In this document: one piece after another, positions 8,171 through 17,552 of the stretch
Numbering within the stretch: position 1 is the first letter of the stretch
Layout: every line of letters begins with the position of its first letter
Source of the DNA: JBCCXL01 sp039191605
Lineage (GTDB): Bacteria > Acidobacteriota > Thermoanaerobaculia > Multivoradales > JAHZIX01
NCBI GenBank assembly: GCA_039191605.1
Contig: JBCCXL010000001.1
Span: 124,001 to 188,000 of the forward strand
DNA: 64,000 nucleotides
Reading direction: 5' to 3'
Made by a program: the position numbers and the translations under genes
The notes under the pieces: model-generated
The model's input: the letters and a program-made list of their open reading frames with translations, nothing else
Told to the model about the DNA's origin: nothing
Database searches by the model: none

Positions 8171-9604
8171 TTAGAGGTAGCCCAGCGAGCGGAGGATCTC
8201 CTCGTCCTCCGAGGAGAGCTCCACCTCCCCAGAGCCCTCACTCCAGATCTCCTTCACCAGCAGATCCTCCAGCTCCTGGGTCCTCGGATCTTCCGGCGCG
8301 AGATTCTTCGTCTCCCCGGGATCTTCGATCAGGTCGTAGAGCTCCCGCAGGCTGTTCTCTCGATCGATTTGCAGCTTCTCCCCAGCCGTGCGCATGCCGA
8401 TCTTGGCGTGGCTACCGTCCGGTGCCGAGGTCGCCAGCTCCAGCTCTCGCCGCGGCCTGGCGTCGTCGCGCCAGAAACGAACCAGCGAAATGCCGTCGAG
8501 GCCGCTGGGAGACGGCGCCCCCACCAGCTGCAGCAGTGTCGGCGTGACGTCCACCAAAGAAGTGAGAGCAGTCACCCGGCGCTCCGCGGGGATCCCCGGT
8601 CCCCGCACGATCAGGGGAACCCTCAACACCTCTTCATAGAGGGTGCGGTTGTGGAGGATATTGCCGTGCTCGTAGAACTCCTCACCGTGATCGGCGGTCA
8701 GCACGACCACCGTCGACTCCTCGAGATCCAGCTCCTGGATGCGCCGAAATAGCTCCCCCATGCGCTCGTCCATGGAGAGGATTTCGCCATCGTAGAGGTC
8801 CACCAGCCGCGCTACATCCAGCGGGCTCAGGGTGATCTCGCCGGCCTCTAGCTTCTTGCGCAGGCGCGACAAGTTGCGCCCATCCAGCGAGGACCCCTCC
8901 TCGGCTCCCGGAGTGCGAAAAACATCGAACTCCGGCTCCGGCCGATACGGGCTGTGAACACTCATGTAGTGAAAGAAGGCGAAGAAAGGCCGAGCCTCCT
9001 TGCGGTACAGATCGTGGGCCTGCTGTAGCGCGGCGAGAACCGACTGCTGATGCTGATACCGACCCGCTTCTTTATCCCAAAGGTAGTGATCAAAGCCGCG
9101 ATCGAAGCCATAACTGGCCTGTACGAAAGGAGCATCCACCACCGCGGTGGAGAAATACCCCAGCTCGTCGAGATACTCCGCCAGCAGCTTGGCCGAAGGG
9201 CGAATCGCCAGATCCCGACGCAGCGCGCCGTGACGCCGAGGACTGAGCCCCGAAAGCATCGATGCGTGGCCGGGCAGGGTCCATGCGGTCGTCGACACGG
9301 TCTCTTCGAAGAGCACCCCAGTGGCAGCGAATTGGTCGATGTAGGGCGACGTCGACCGGCTGTATCCATAGCAGGACAGGTGATCGGGCCGTAGGGTGTC
9401 GATGGAAATCAAGACCACGTTCAGCGGCCCCTGGCGAGAATCCGCCGCGGCCTCTGGCCCTTCCTCTGGAGACGGCCCAGACCCGCCCCCGGGAGCACAA
9501 CCCCCGACAGCACAGCCCCCCAAAGGCACCAGCAGCAGCCAACAAATCAGACCCCATCGACCCTGCCATCGACGGGCTCTTCGCAACATTTTTGGCATCT
9601 TCAT
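8171..9604 (-). CDS. Alkaline-phosphatase-superfamily lipoprotein, Thr-type enzyme B
   Basis: 477 residues, start ATG at 9604, 6 bp after the stop of the upstream gene (same strand), so the two form an operon. Lipobox LGGC gives Cys31. Core motifs: LISIDTLRPDH (Asp69, metal), TAWTLPGHASMLSG (Thr109 at the nucleophile position, with Gly replacing the usual Ser of PSH) and VLTADHGEEFYEHGN (distal metal ligands). It ends EEILRSLGYL. Expected to act in the periplasm on a phospho- or sulfo-ester; Thr rather than Cys/Ser argues against formylglycine-dependent sulfatase activity. Confidence 0.78.
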   Translation of the reverse strand: MKMPKMLRRARRWQGRWGLICWLLLVPLGGCAVGGCAPGGGSGPSPEEGPEAAADSRQGPLNVVLISIDTLRPDHLSCYGYSRSTSPYIDQFAATGVLFEETVSTTAWTLPGHASMLSGLSPRRHGALRRDLAIRPSAKLLAEYLDELGYFSTAVVDAPFVQASYGFDRGFDHYLWDKEAGRYQHQQSVLAALQQAHDLYRKEARPFFAFFHYMSVHSPYRPEPEFDVFRTPGAEEGSSLDGRNLSRLRKKLEAGEITLSPLDVARLVDLYDGEILSMDERMGELFRRIQELDLEESTVVVLTADHGEEFYEHGNILHNRTLYEEVLRVPLIVRGPGIPAERRVTALTSLVDVTPTLLQLVGAPSPSGLDGISLVRFWRDDARPRRELELATSAPDGSHAKIGMRTAGEKLQIDRENSLRELYDLIEDPGETKNLAPEDPRTQELEDLLVKEIWSEGSGEVELSSEDEEILRSLGYL

Positions 9605-9610
9605 CAGGAC

Positions 9611-11200
9611 TCAATACCCCAGAGATTCCAGAGTGCGCCTCATCTCATCGTCCAGCGCTTCGGCACCGGCCTTGAGCGGCGTGGCGGAGAGCTCCTGCCG
9701 CAGCTGTGCTCGCAGGGAGGCCGCCTCCTGAGGTTCGGAGGTCACCAGGTTGTTGCGCTCGTCGGGATCCTCCTGCAGCCGGTAGAGCTCCTCTCCGGCC
9801 GCGGAAGCGAGGTACTTCCAGGAGGTCCCGCTCTCCGGACCGAATCTCAGCCCCAGCACTTCCCCAGGGATCCAGGTTGCGACAGGCTCTCCCGCCACCG
9901 AAGAGATCCTCGACCGGCGCCGCTGCCTGCGTCGCTGAGCATCCTCGTCATAGAGCGGGCGCTGCAGCAGCAGCGGAGCTGCCTCCGCTCCCCCGGCGCC
10001 ATCCACGGTAGCGCTCAGAGTGTCACCCGGAGTACCGCTCGGAGTGCCGTCCATGAGGCTCAGCAGGGAGCGACCGCGGTAGCTCTGCGGAATCGTCAAC
10101 TCCGCAAGGTCCAGCAAAGTGGGGGCGACATCGATCACCGAAACCTGAGCCTGAGACCGGCCACCCGGCTCCACACGCCCTGGAGCCTTGAGCACCATCG
10201 GAACGTGCAGGGATCCTTCGTAGAGGCAGGGCCCATGCTCGAAGAAATAGCCCTTGGAAAAGCACTCGCCATGATCGGCGGTGAGGATCACCGCGGCTTC
10301 CGGCGCCACCGCCTCGAGAGTCGAGAAGAGCTCCTGCAGCTGAGCATCCACGTAGCTCACTTCCGCGGCATATTGCTCCAGCGCCCAGGCCAGTAGCGCC
10401 GCTGGCACATTTCCCCCCTCTTTCTCCGCGATGGGATAGAGGGCCGGTCGAGAGAACTCCGGAAGCTCTTCCGTGCTCCAGGGCGCTGGTGGCGGCACAA
10501 ACCAGGGTTCCGGGGGCGAATAGGGCATGTGAGGATCGTAAACGTGAAGCCACAGGAAGAAGGGCTGAGGGGCAACTTCCTTGAGCCATTCCACCGCTGG
10601 AGGAATCACTTCCGAAGCCACCACGTGCTCCCCCTTAAGGGGAGCCTCGAAGACCTCGAAGCCCCTCTCTAGCCCCGAACCAGGGGCCAGCAGCTTCACC
10701 CCGGTAAAGGCACCGGTTCGCCACCCCGCCTCCGCCAGCGCCTCAGTGACGGTGGGGATGGAAGGATCCAGCACATAGGCGTTGGATACGACACCGTGGG
10801 ATCGAGGATGGAGAGCCGTGAGCATCGAAGCGTGGGACGGCCGGGTCACCGGCATCGGCGTCATCGCTTGATCGAATACCCACCCTCCCTCTGCGAAAGC
10901 ATCGATCCGTGGCGAGCCGCCGCCGCCGTAGATCCCCAGGGCGTCCGCCCGCAGGGTATCGACGCTGATCAACACCAGGGAACGACCGTTTCCTGCAACG
11001 ATCCCCTGCCCGGCCTTGGTCTCGCTGCCGCCCGCTACCGCTCCATCGCTGGTGCCCTGGGCCGCCTCCTCGACGGGCTCAGCAGCCTCCTGATGGGAGG
11101 AACCCTCAGGACCGCCGCAAGCAGCCAACACGCACAGGGTGAGGCAAAGCACCGGCAGCCAGCACATCGAAAAACCTAGCCGCCGGCAACGCCTAGGCAT
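9611..11200 (-). CDS. Alkaline-phosphatase-superfamily lipoprotein, Thr-type enzyme C
   Basis: I start it at ATG 11200 because a clean lipoprotein signal follows directly (LCVLAAC, Cys28); the frame is open to 11356 and would add 52 residues with no recognisable content. Length about 529. Motifs: VLISVDTLRAD (Asp81), MPVTRPSHASMLT (Thr119 as nucleophile), ILTADHGECF plus a later FFEHG. It ends RRTLESLGY. A low-complexity Ala/Glu/Gly linker follows the lipid anchor. First gene of a two-gene operon with enzyme B. Substrate unknown; a role in the same surface-modification pathway as the plus-strand genes is inferred from location. Confidence 0.76.
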   Translation of the reverse strand: MPRRCRRLGFSMCWLPVLCLTLCVLAACGGPEGSSHQEAAEPVEEAAQGTSDGAVAGGSETKAGQGIVAGNGRSLVLISVDTLRADALGIYGGGGSPRIDAFAEGGWVFDQAMTPMPVTRPSHASMLTALHPRSHGVVSNAYVLDPSIPTVTEALAEAGWRTGAFTGVKLLAPGSGLERGFEVFEAPLKGEHVVASEVIPPAVEWLKEVAPQPFFLWLHVYDPHMPYSPPEPWFVPPPAPWSTEELPEFSRPALYPIAEKEGGNVPAALLAWALEQYAAEVSYVDAQLQELFSTLEAVAPEAAVILTADHGECFSKGYFFEHGPCLYEGSLHVPMVLKAPGRVEPGGRSQAQVSVIDVAPTLLDLAELTIPQSYRGRSLLSLMDGTPSGTPGDTLSATVDGAGGAEAAPLLLQRPLYDEDAQRRRQRRRSRISSVAGEPVATWIPGEVLGLRFGPESGTSWKYLASAAGEELYRLQEDPDERNNLVTSEPQEAASLRAQLRQELSATPLKAGAEALDDEMRRTLESLGY

Positions 11201-11389
11201 CCCTGCGGTCGGCACCCCAGGACTCTGTAGCTCAGGAGTTGGCACCCTACGATCCCGCACGACGCGACTCGACACTCCGCCCTCTCTTGAAAGGCGAAGC
11301 ATCCAAAGCTTTCTACCCGACTCCCGAAAGCGGGAGTCCACCTTTTTCTTCAGCATGTCGATCGGGGCCGGGCCCTCGGAGTCGACGCT

Positions 11390-11941
11390 TCAGGACGTCT
11401 TCTTCAGGTACCTCAGCGCAGCTAGGATACCCGGAATCAGGCTCACCAGGACCGCCTCTTCGTCCTTACTCAACTTCATCGACTCGAATCGACCTTGCAC
11501 CAGCTTACGCACCCGATCGCTGGACTCCGCGGGGGTCGGCGTCGTGGTGCGCGCCTCCTCGCCGCTGTCCTTCTTCTTCGGGTTCTCGGCAAGATATTCG
11601 ATCAGCTCGTCGGTGATCTCCAGCACCTCTCCCTCGGGAGATTCGATGGTGGTCAGCCCCTTCTCCAGCGACTCCGCCAGGGTCACCCGCATCAACTTCT
11701 TGCGCTCTTCCTCCGCCGCGTCATCGGCGTGCTGCAGTGCAGCGGTGAGGTCCACCACGTCACAGCCCAAGGCCTCCAGAACTCGCTCGGTGGTCTCGAG
11801 GCTGGGGCGGTGCTTCCCAGTCTCATAAGCGCTCAACATCGCCGGCGTGATTCCCGCGCTCTTTGCAACCTCGCGCTGTTTTTGGAATCTCTGGGTCCGC
11901 AAGAAACGCAGCGCCATGCCGATGTTCTTAAAATCTTTCAT
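11390..11941 (-). CDS. XRE-family helix-turn-helix regulator
   Basis: 183 residues. Residues about 10-65 form a Cro/C1-type HTH: REVAKSAGITPAMLSAYETG followed by KHRPSLETTERVLEALG. The rest is a charged helical region and a short hydrophobic C-terminal helix (VLVSLIPGILAALRYL). No known ligand domain. It could control the divergently placed mnmA side or the downstream minus-strand genes (enzyme C starts about 190 bp downstream). A possible 47-residue membrane peptide overlaps its start codon. No clear Shine-Dalgarno sequence precedes the ATG. Confidence 0.85.
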   Translation of the reverse strand: MKDFKNIGMALRFLRTQRFQKQREVAKSAGITPAMLSAYETGKHRPSLETTERVLEALGCDVVDLTAALQHADDAAEEERKKLMRVTLAESLEKGLTTIESPEGEVLEITDELIEYLAENPKKKDSGEEARTTTPTPAESSDRVRKLVQGRFESMKLSKDEEAVLVSLIPGILAALRYLKKTS

Positions 11942-12081
11942 ACGATCAAGCTTAGTCTATAGGTGATGATGTGGCAACGAAAATCCTGCTGGACCTTGAA
12001 TTTCTTCTTTCTCAGCCCATAAAAACAGATGCCCATGAGAAAAAGCGCAAGAATTAGAGCGCCGATCACCTGAACTTGCAC
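11938..12081 (-). CDS. Possible 47-residue single-pass membrane peptide
   Basis: From GTG 12081 the frame gives a hydrophobic segment of about 20 residues (VIGALILALFLMGICFYGL) followed by RKKKFK, a classic positive-inside pattern, then a short tail. Its TGA overlaps the XRE start codon as ATGA. No good Shine-Dalgarno sequence is visible, and part of the frame must double as leader for the regulator, so it may be spurious. The rest of the 11942-12252 intergenic stretch, up to mnmA, shows no other gene or recognisable motif. Confidence 0.35.
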   Translation of the reverse strand: MQVQVIGALILALFLMGICFYGLRKKKFKVQQDFRCHIITYRLSLIV

Positions 12082-12252
12082 GATTTGTCTAGATTCGATA
12101 GAAGAGCCGCCCCAGCGGAGCCTCAGGATCCGGCATAGAATTCAGGATTCGAGTGCGCGTGCCGGAGCCCTCTCCCCCGCGCTAACCGGGGATACGCTCA
12201 CCCAGCTTGAGCCTGCACCTTCCGTTCTGTCATCACGCTCACAACAATCCCT

Positions 12253-13335
12253 ATGACCACCGCCGTATTGCTCTCCGGAGGCGTCGATAGCTCGGTCGCC
12301 CTCGCTACCTTGAAGGACGAGGGGCACGCCGACCTGCGCGCCTTTTACCTCAAGATCTGGCTCCAGGAAGACGAAGCCTTCCTGGGAGACTGCCCCTGGG
12401 AAGAAGATCTCGAGCACGCCCGCGCCGTCTGCCTCAGGTTCGGAGTTCCGCTGGAGGTCATTCCCCTTCAGCGGGAGTACTACCAGCGAGTGGTTCGCTA
12501 TGCCCTCGACGAGCTCGCCGCCGGCAGAACCCCGAGCTCAGACCTGCTGTGCAATCAACAGATCAAATTTGGCGCCTTTTTCGACGCGGTGGACGGCGAG
12601 ATTCAAAGCGTGGCTTCCGGGCATTACGCTCAGCGCTTAGAGAGAGACGGCCGCGCGCTGCTGGCCCGCAACCCCGATCCCGTCAAGGATCAAACCTATT
12701 TCCTCGCCCGCCTCGATCGAGTACAGCTGGAGCGCTGCCGCTTTCCCCTCGGCCGCTGGACCAAGGCGCAGGTGCGGGAGCGGGCCCTCGCCCTGGATCT
12801 ACCCAACAGCCAAAGGCCGGACAGTCAGGGGATCTGCTTTCTCGGCAAGATCCCCTTCGATGACTTCGTTCGCCACCATCTCGGAGAGCGACCGGGCCCC
12901 ATCGTACGTCAGGACACCGGCGAGGGCCTCGGCGAACATCGAGGCCTGTGGTTCTACACCATCGGGCAGCGGCGAGGCCTCGGCCTCTCCGGCGGGCCCT
13001 GGTACGTCGTGGACAAGCAGCCGGAAGACGACGTCCTGCTGGTCACCCACGGGCAGCAGCTGGCGCAGCACAGCACGACCCGCTTCGAGGTGGACTCCCT
13101 CCATTGGCTCTGTGATTCGATGACGAATACGGCAGAGGAGGAACTCTCCCTAGAGGTCAAGGTGCGCCACGGGCCCCAGCTCACCCGCTGTCGCTTTCAG
13201 CCTCAGGGGGATCTGCGCGGCCTCGTCGAGCTGGAGAGCCCCGACCCGGGGATCGCCCCTGGCCAGTTCGCGGTGTTTTACCGCGACGAGATCTGCCTTG
13301 GCTGCGGCGTGATCCGCGGCGCTCTGCCCTCCTGA
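12253..13335 (+). CDS. mnmA: tRNA 2-thiouridylase MnmA
   Basis: 360 residues, the usual length. MnmA adenylates and thiolates U34 of Lys, Glu and Gln tRNAs in the cytoplasm. The PP-loop SGGVDSSV is at residues 8-15; the two catalytic cysteines are Cys100 in LLCNQQIKFG and Cys195 in SQGICFLG, both in conserved contexts. The C-terminal beta-barrel motifs HRGLWFYTIGQRRGLG (as EHRG...) and GCGVI are present. It stands alone on this strand, with the CCA-adding enzyme convergent to it, so two tRNA-maturation genes lie side by side. Confidence 0.95.
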   Translation: MTTAVLLSGGVDSSVALATLKDEGHADLRAFYLKIWLQEDEAFLGDCPWEEDLEHARAVCLRFGVPLEVIPLQREYYQRVVRYALDELAAGRTPSSDLLCNQQIKFGAFFDAVDGEIQSVASGHYAQRLERDGRALLARNPDPVKDQTYFLARLDRVQLERCRFPLGRWTKAQVRERALALDLPNSQRPDSQGICFLGKIPFDDFVRHHLGERPGPIVRQDTGEGLGEHRGLWFYTIGQRRGLGLSGGPWYVVDKQPEDDVLLVTHGQQLAQHSTTRFEVDSLHWLCDSMTNTAEEELSLEVKVRHGPQLTRCRFQPQGDLRGLVELESPDPGIAPGQFAVFYRDEICLGCGVIRGALPS

Positions 13336-13409
13336 GCACCGTAGTTCTTCCAAGAACAGCTTCTAAAGCGCTCCAAGACCCAGCTGAGAGAGCAAGCTCA
13401 GGGAGCGAC

Positions 13410-14864
13410 TCAAGAGACCGTCCAGGGCCCCACCGCCAGCACCTCATCCAGCAGCGCCTCTGGATCGCTGGCGCCGGTCTCGTCCTGGCGCTCCCGGCAG
13501 GCCTTGAGGATCTCCCCTACCAGGGGGCCGGGAGAGAAACCGCGGGCCAGAACGTGACGCCCCAGCACCAGATCCCGACCGGTAGCCGCTTCCGCCAAGA
13601 CCTCTTCCATACGCTGCAAGAAGGCCTCGCCCTCGGGAAACTCCCGCGCCAGGGCATCCGGCGTCTCGCGCCCGAAATGATCCGCCGTCGCCAGGCGGTG
13701 GAGCAAAGCGTGGGGCACCTCGGCCTCCGCCAGTCTGCGCGCCAGTCGCCGATAGCCGCGAGGGGTAGCGCCCCCCGCCGGCAGCAGGGCGGGCGCCAAA
13801 TGGTGGCGCACCAGCGCCTCCACACGTTTCACCAACCAGCCAGGAGCCCGCAGGCGCTGGAGGAATTCCCGAGTCGGTCGGCAGCCCTCCTCCCCCTCGT
13901 GGGCCGGGGAGCGAACCCGGCCTCGATCGAGCACCGTGGTGGTGGCCTTGCCGAGATCGTGGCAAAGAGCGCCGAACATCAGGGTGAGATCGTCCTCCTC
14001 GTCTCCGGAACGCAGGGAAGCCGCTTCGTCCACCACCATCAGAGTGTGGGTCCACACATCCCCTTCCGGATGCCATTCGGGATCCTGGGGCACCGGCCAC
14101 AGCGCTTCGAGCTCGGGGAAAATCGACCACATGCCGGTGCGCCGCAGCACCTCTAGCCCCACCGACGGCCGAGCCGCCTTGAGCAGCAGCTTGCGCATCT
14201 CTTCATACAGCCGCTCCGCCGGCAGATCCCGCAAGTCGAGACGGGCGCAGAGCGCGCTGAGGGCAGGATCCAGCGGCATCTCCAAACGGGCGGAGAATTG
14301 CGCTGCCCGCAGCCCCCGCAGGGTGTCCTCGGCGAAGGTCTCCTCGTCGACCGCCCGTAGGACGCCCGCGGCGAGATCTTCCAGCCCTCCCCAGGCGTCG
14401 AGAAGCTCCCCGTCGAGGGGATCGAAGGCCAGAGCGTTGCAGGTCAGGTCTCGCCGCTTCGCCGCCTCGGCAAAGGAGAGATCGGGATCCAGCTCCACCA
14501 CGAAGCCCCGGTGCCCCCGACCAACTTTGTTATCTCGCCTCGGCAGGGAGACATCGGCGTCGAGGCCCTTGATCTTCAGCACTCCAAAGGCTCTGCCCAC
14601 GGCGATCACTTCACCGAGGGTCGCGAGCACCTCTTCCAGCCGCTCCAGGGGCAAACCGTAGACCTCGAAGTCCCAATCTTTCGTCTCTTTACCCAAGAGC
14701 CGATCCCGCACCCAGCCTCCCACTACCACCGCTCTCCCTCCGGCCTTCTGCACCGCCCGGGGGATGTCGAGGATGGAGTCCTCGAGGGCAAAACTGGCGG
14801 GGTCGACGAGCTCTCGTCGGCGGGGAATCGCCTCGCCCCTTCGCGTTGTTGCTGCGTTCACCAT
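13410..14864 (-). CDS. cca: CCA tRNA nucleotidyltransferase with HD domain
   Basis: 484 residues. Class II nucleotidyltransferase head: VGGWVRDRLLG, then the metal-binding KDWDFEVYG (D-x-D) and the template motif RRDLTCNALA. Neck/body residues follow (EDTLRGLRAAQF). The C-terminal half has an HD phosphohydrolase domain (HPEGDVWTHTL, LCHDLGK), as in E. coli-type CCA enzymes. It adds or repairs the 3' CCA of tRNA. Divergent from proB with a 113-bp gap, convergent with mnmA. Confidence 0.92.
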   Translation of the reverse strand: MVNAATTRRGEAIPRRRELVDPASFALEDSILDIPRAVQKAGGRAVVVGGWVRDRLLGKETKDWDFEVYGLPLERLEEVLATLGEVIAVGRAFGVLKIKGLDADVSLPRRDNKVGRGHRGFVVELDPDLSFAEAAKRRDLTCNALAFDPLDGELLDAWGGLEDLAAGVLRAVDEETFAEDTLRGLRAAQFSARLEMPLDPALSALCARLDLRDLPAERLYEEMRKLLLKAARPSVGLEVLRRTGMWSIFPELEALWPVPQDPEWHPEGDVWTHTLMVVDEAASLRSGDEEDDLTLMFGALCHDLGKATTTVLDRGRVRSPAHEGEEGCRPTREFLQRLRAPGWLVKRVEALVRHHLAPALLPAGGATPRGYRRLARRLAEAEVPHALLHRLATADHFGRETPDALAREFPEGEAFLQRMEEVLAEAATGRDLVLGRHVLARGFSPGPLVGEILKACRERQDETGASDPEALLDEVLAVGPWTVS

Positions 14865-14977
14865 GATCGTCGATCAATGATAGCGTCCGCCGCAACATTC
14901 TTCGGCCCACAGATTTTCGCCGACCGCCCTCGGCCCAAGATCTCCGACGCCCTATCGTCAACGCTCTCGAGGCTCCC

Positions 14978-16177
14978 GTGTACCGCCGCATCGTCGTCAA
15001 GCTCGGCACCAGCGTCCTGACCCAAGGCACGCAGCGGCTGGATCGCGCCCACATGGTGGAGCTGGTACGGCAATGTGCCCAGCTGCGACGACGGGGGGTG
15101 GAGGTCGTGCTCTGCTCCTCGGGGGCCATCGCCGCCGGCCGCGAGCGGCTCGCCGACCAGGAAATTCCGGACACCGTGCGCCACAAGCAGATGCTCGCCG
15201 CGGTGGGGCAGAGCCGCTTGATGCTGTATTGGGAGCGACTCTTCGACCTCTACGAGCTGAGGGTCGGGCAGGTGCTGCTCACCGGCGCCGACGTCGCCGA
15301 CCGCAGCCGCTACTTGAACGCCCGTTCCGCCCTGCGCACCCTGCTCGATCACGGCATCATTCCGGTGATCAACGAAAACGACGCCGTCGCCACCAATGAG
15401 ATCAAGGTGGGGGATAACGACAATCTCTCGGCGCTGGTGGCGATCCTGGCGGAAGCCGACCTGCTGCTCTTGCTCACCGACCAGCCGGGCCTGTACACGG
15501 CGGATCCGCGCACCGATCCCGGCGCCCGCCTGATCCCGCAGGTGCGACAGATCGACGAGACCCTGCGGCGCATCGCCGGCGGCTCGGTGAGCGGGCTGGG
15601 AGTGGGCGGCATGGCCACCAAGCTACAGGCGGCGGATAGCGCCCGCCGCAGCGGCATCGACGTCGTCATCACCTCCGGCCACACCCCCGACGCGATCCTG
15701 CAATCGGTCTTCCGCGAAGCGCCCCAGGAACCCGGGGCGCCCCAGGAGCCCGGACCAGCCGAGACCAGTCTCCCCAACTCCGCCGCCCCAGCGGACCCTG
15801 CACCCACGAATCATTTCCTGGGCACCTACTTTCCCGCCATCGATACTCCCCTGGAGAGCCGCAAGCAGTGGATTTTCGCCAGCCAGAAGCCGAGAGGCGT
15901 CTTGGAGGTCGATCAGGGAGCCGTACGGGCGCTGCAGGACGGCACCAGCTCCCTATTGCCGGCGGGCATCACCCAGGTGAGCGGAGATTTCGACTCCGGA
16001 GACGCGGTGCGCATCGTCGATGGCGACGGAGCGGAGATCGCCCGCGGCATCAGCCGTTACGATAGCCACGACATGCACCGCATCCGCGGCCTGCGTACCG
16101 AAAGCGCCCGAGAGCGCTTGGGGGATGCCTTTCACACCCCCGTGGCGGTCAACCGCCGAGACATGATCCTGATGTGA
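14978..16177 (+). CDS. proB: Glutamate 5-kinase ProB with PUA domain
   Basis: 399 residues from GTG 14978. It phosphorylates glutamate as the first step of proline synthesis. The amino acid kinase domain opens with RIVVKLGTSVL and includes LCSSGAIAAGRERL, INENDAVAT, DNDNLSALVA and GGMATKLQAA. A C-terminal PUA domain follows. Between them is a low-complexity insert of about 40 residues containing a perfect APQEPG pair (18-bp duplication), absent from typical ProB. The gene is followed by proA after 34 bp, the usual order. Confidence 0.94.
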   Translation: MYRRIVVKLGTSVLTQGTQRLDRAHMVELVRQCAQLRRRGVEVVLCSSGAIAAGRERLADQEIPDTVRHKQMLAAVGQSRLMLYWERLFDLYELRVGQVLLTGADVADRSRYLNARSALRTLLDHGIIPVINENDAVATNEIKVGDNDNLSALVAILAEADLLLLLTDQPGLYTADPRTDPGARLIPQVRQIDETLRRIAGGSVSGLGVGGMATKLQAADSARRSGIDVVITSGHTPDAILQSVFREAPQEPGAPQEPGPAETSLPNSAAPADPAPTNHFLGTYFPAIDTPLESRKQWIFASQKPRGVLEVDQGAVRALQDGTSSLLPAGITQVSGDFDSGDAVRIVDGDGAEIARGISRYDSHDMHRIRGLRTESARERLGDAFHTPVAVNRRDMILM

Positions 16178-16211
16178 TCCCACACCAACCCCTCCTCAGG
16201 AGTCCGAGGCG

Positions 16212-17525
16212 ATGAGCCCAGAGCCGAACCTCAGCGATCCTACCCCTAGCGATTCTTCCAGCACTCCGACCGTCAACCTGGAGGCCATGGGCCGACGAGC
16301 CCGCGCCGCCTCCCGGCGCCTCGCCACCCTCGGATCGGCGGAAAAGAACCGGGCTTTGCTAGCCATCGCCGACGCCCTGCTGGAGCGACGGGAGTCGATT
16401 CTCGAGGCCAACGCGACGGATATCGAAGCGGCCCGCCAGCAGGGGATGAGCGAATCTCTTCTGGATCGCCTGCGACTCGACGCAGCCCGGCTGGAGAGCC
16501 TCGCCGAGGACGTCCGCCAGGTGGCCGAACTGGAGGACCCGGTGGGCGAAGAGCTCGGCTCTCGCCTGTTGCCGAATGGCCTGCGCCTCAGCCGGCGACG
16601 CATTCCTCTCGGAGTGGTGGCGGCGATCTACGAGGCGCGCCCCAACGTCACGGTGGATATCGCCGCCCTGTGCCTGAAGACCGGCAACGCGACGCTGCTG
16701 CGGGGCGGCAAGGAGACGGTGCACTCCAACCGCGCCCTGCGCGCCGCTATCGCCGCCGCGCTGGAGGCCCAGGGTCTGCCAGCGGCGGCGGTGCAGAGCC
16801 TGGATGATCCAGATCGCCGCTGGGTCAGCGAGCTGCTGCGACTGGACCGCTGGGTCGACATGCTCGTCCCCCGGGGCGGTGCAGGCCTCCACCGGCTGTG
16901 CCGCGAGCAGGCGACGATCCCGGTGATCACCGGAGGCATCGGTATCTGCCATCTCTTCCTCGACGAAGACGCCGACTTCGACCGCGCCGTGGACATCGTC
17001 GAAAACGCCAAGGTCCAGCGGCCCAGCGTGTGCAACGCCCTCGACACCCTGCTGGTGCACCGCGAGGCCCTCGAGCATCTGGCCCCCATCGCCCAGCGGC
17101 TGCGCAGCCGCGGCGTCGAGCTGAGGGCGGACGACGAGGCTCTCGGCGCGCTGCGAGGCGCCGGCATCGAGGCGGTGGCCGCCGGCCCGGAGGACTTCGA
17201 CCAGGAGTGGCTCTCCCTGATCCTCGGGATTCGGGTGGTCAGCGGCCTCGAGGAGGCCATCGAGCACGTTCAGGAGCACAGCACGGAACACTCCGACGGC
17301 ATTCTCACCACCAGCCTGGAGCGCGCCCGCTCCTTCGTCGACCAGGTGCAGAGCGCCGCCGTGTACGTCAATGCCTCCACCCGCTTCACCGACGGCGGCG
17401 CCTTCGGCCTCGGCGCGGAGGTCGCGGTCTCCACCCAGAAGCTCCACGCCCGCGGCCCGATGGGGCTGAAAGAGCTCACCACCTACAAATGGATCGGCTG
17501 GGGCGACGGCCACATTCGCTCCTGA
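16212..17525 (+). CDS. proA: Gamma-glutamyl phosphate reductase ProA
   Basis: 437 residues; ATG 16212 follows an aggag-type site. It reduces glutamyl phosphate to glutamate semialdehyde with NADPH. Aldehyde-dehydrogenase-fold motifs are intact: IPLGVVAAIYEARPNVTVD, TGNATLLRGGKE, and the catalytic Cys in QRPSVCNALDTLLVH, with the closing STRFTDGGAFGLGAEVAVST. Second gene of a proB-proA operon that probably continues into the NTPase gene 27 bp downstream. Confidence 0.95.
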   Translation: MSPEPNLSDPTPSDSSSTPTVNLEAMGRRARAASRRLATLGSAEKNRALLAIADALLERRESILEANATDIEAARQQGMSESLLDRLRLDAARLESLAEDVRQVAELEDPVGEELGSRLLPNGLRLSRRRIPLGVVAAIYEARPNVTVDIAALCLKTGNATLLRGGKETVHSNRALRAAIAAALEAQGLPAAAVQSLDDPDRRWVSELLRLDRWVDMLVPRGGAGLHRLCREQATIPVITGGIGICHLFLDEDADFDRAVDIVENAKVQRPSVCNALDTLLVHREALEHLAPIAQRLRSRGVELRADDEALGALRGAGIEAVAAGPEDFDQEWLSLILGIRVVSGLEEAIEHVQEHSTEHSDGILTTSLERARSFVDQVQSAAVYVNASTRFTDGGAFGLGAEVAVSTQKLHARGPMGLKELTTYKWIGWGDGHIRS

Positions 17526-17552
17526 AGAGCGCTCCGAGACCTTAGAGAAGCT

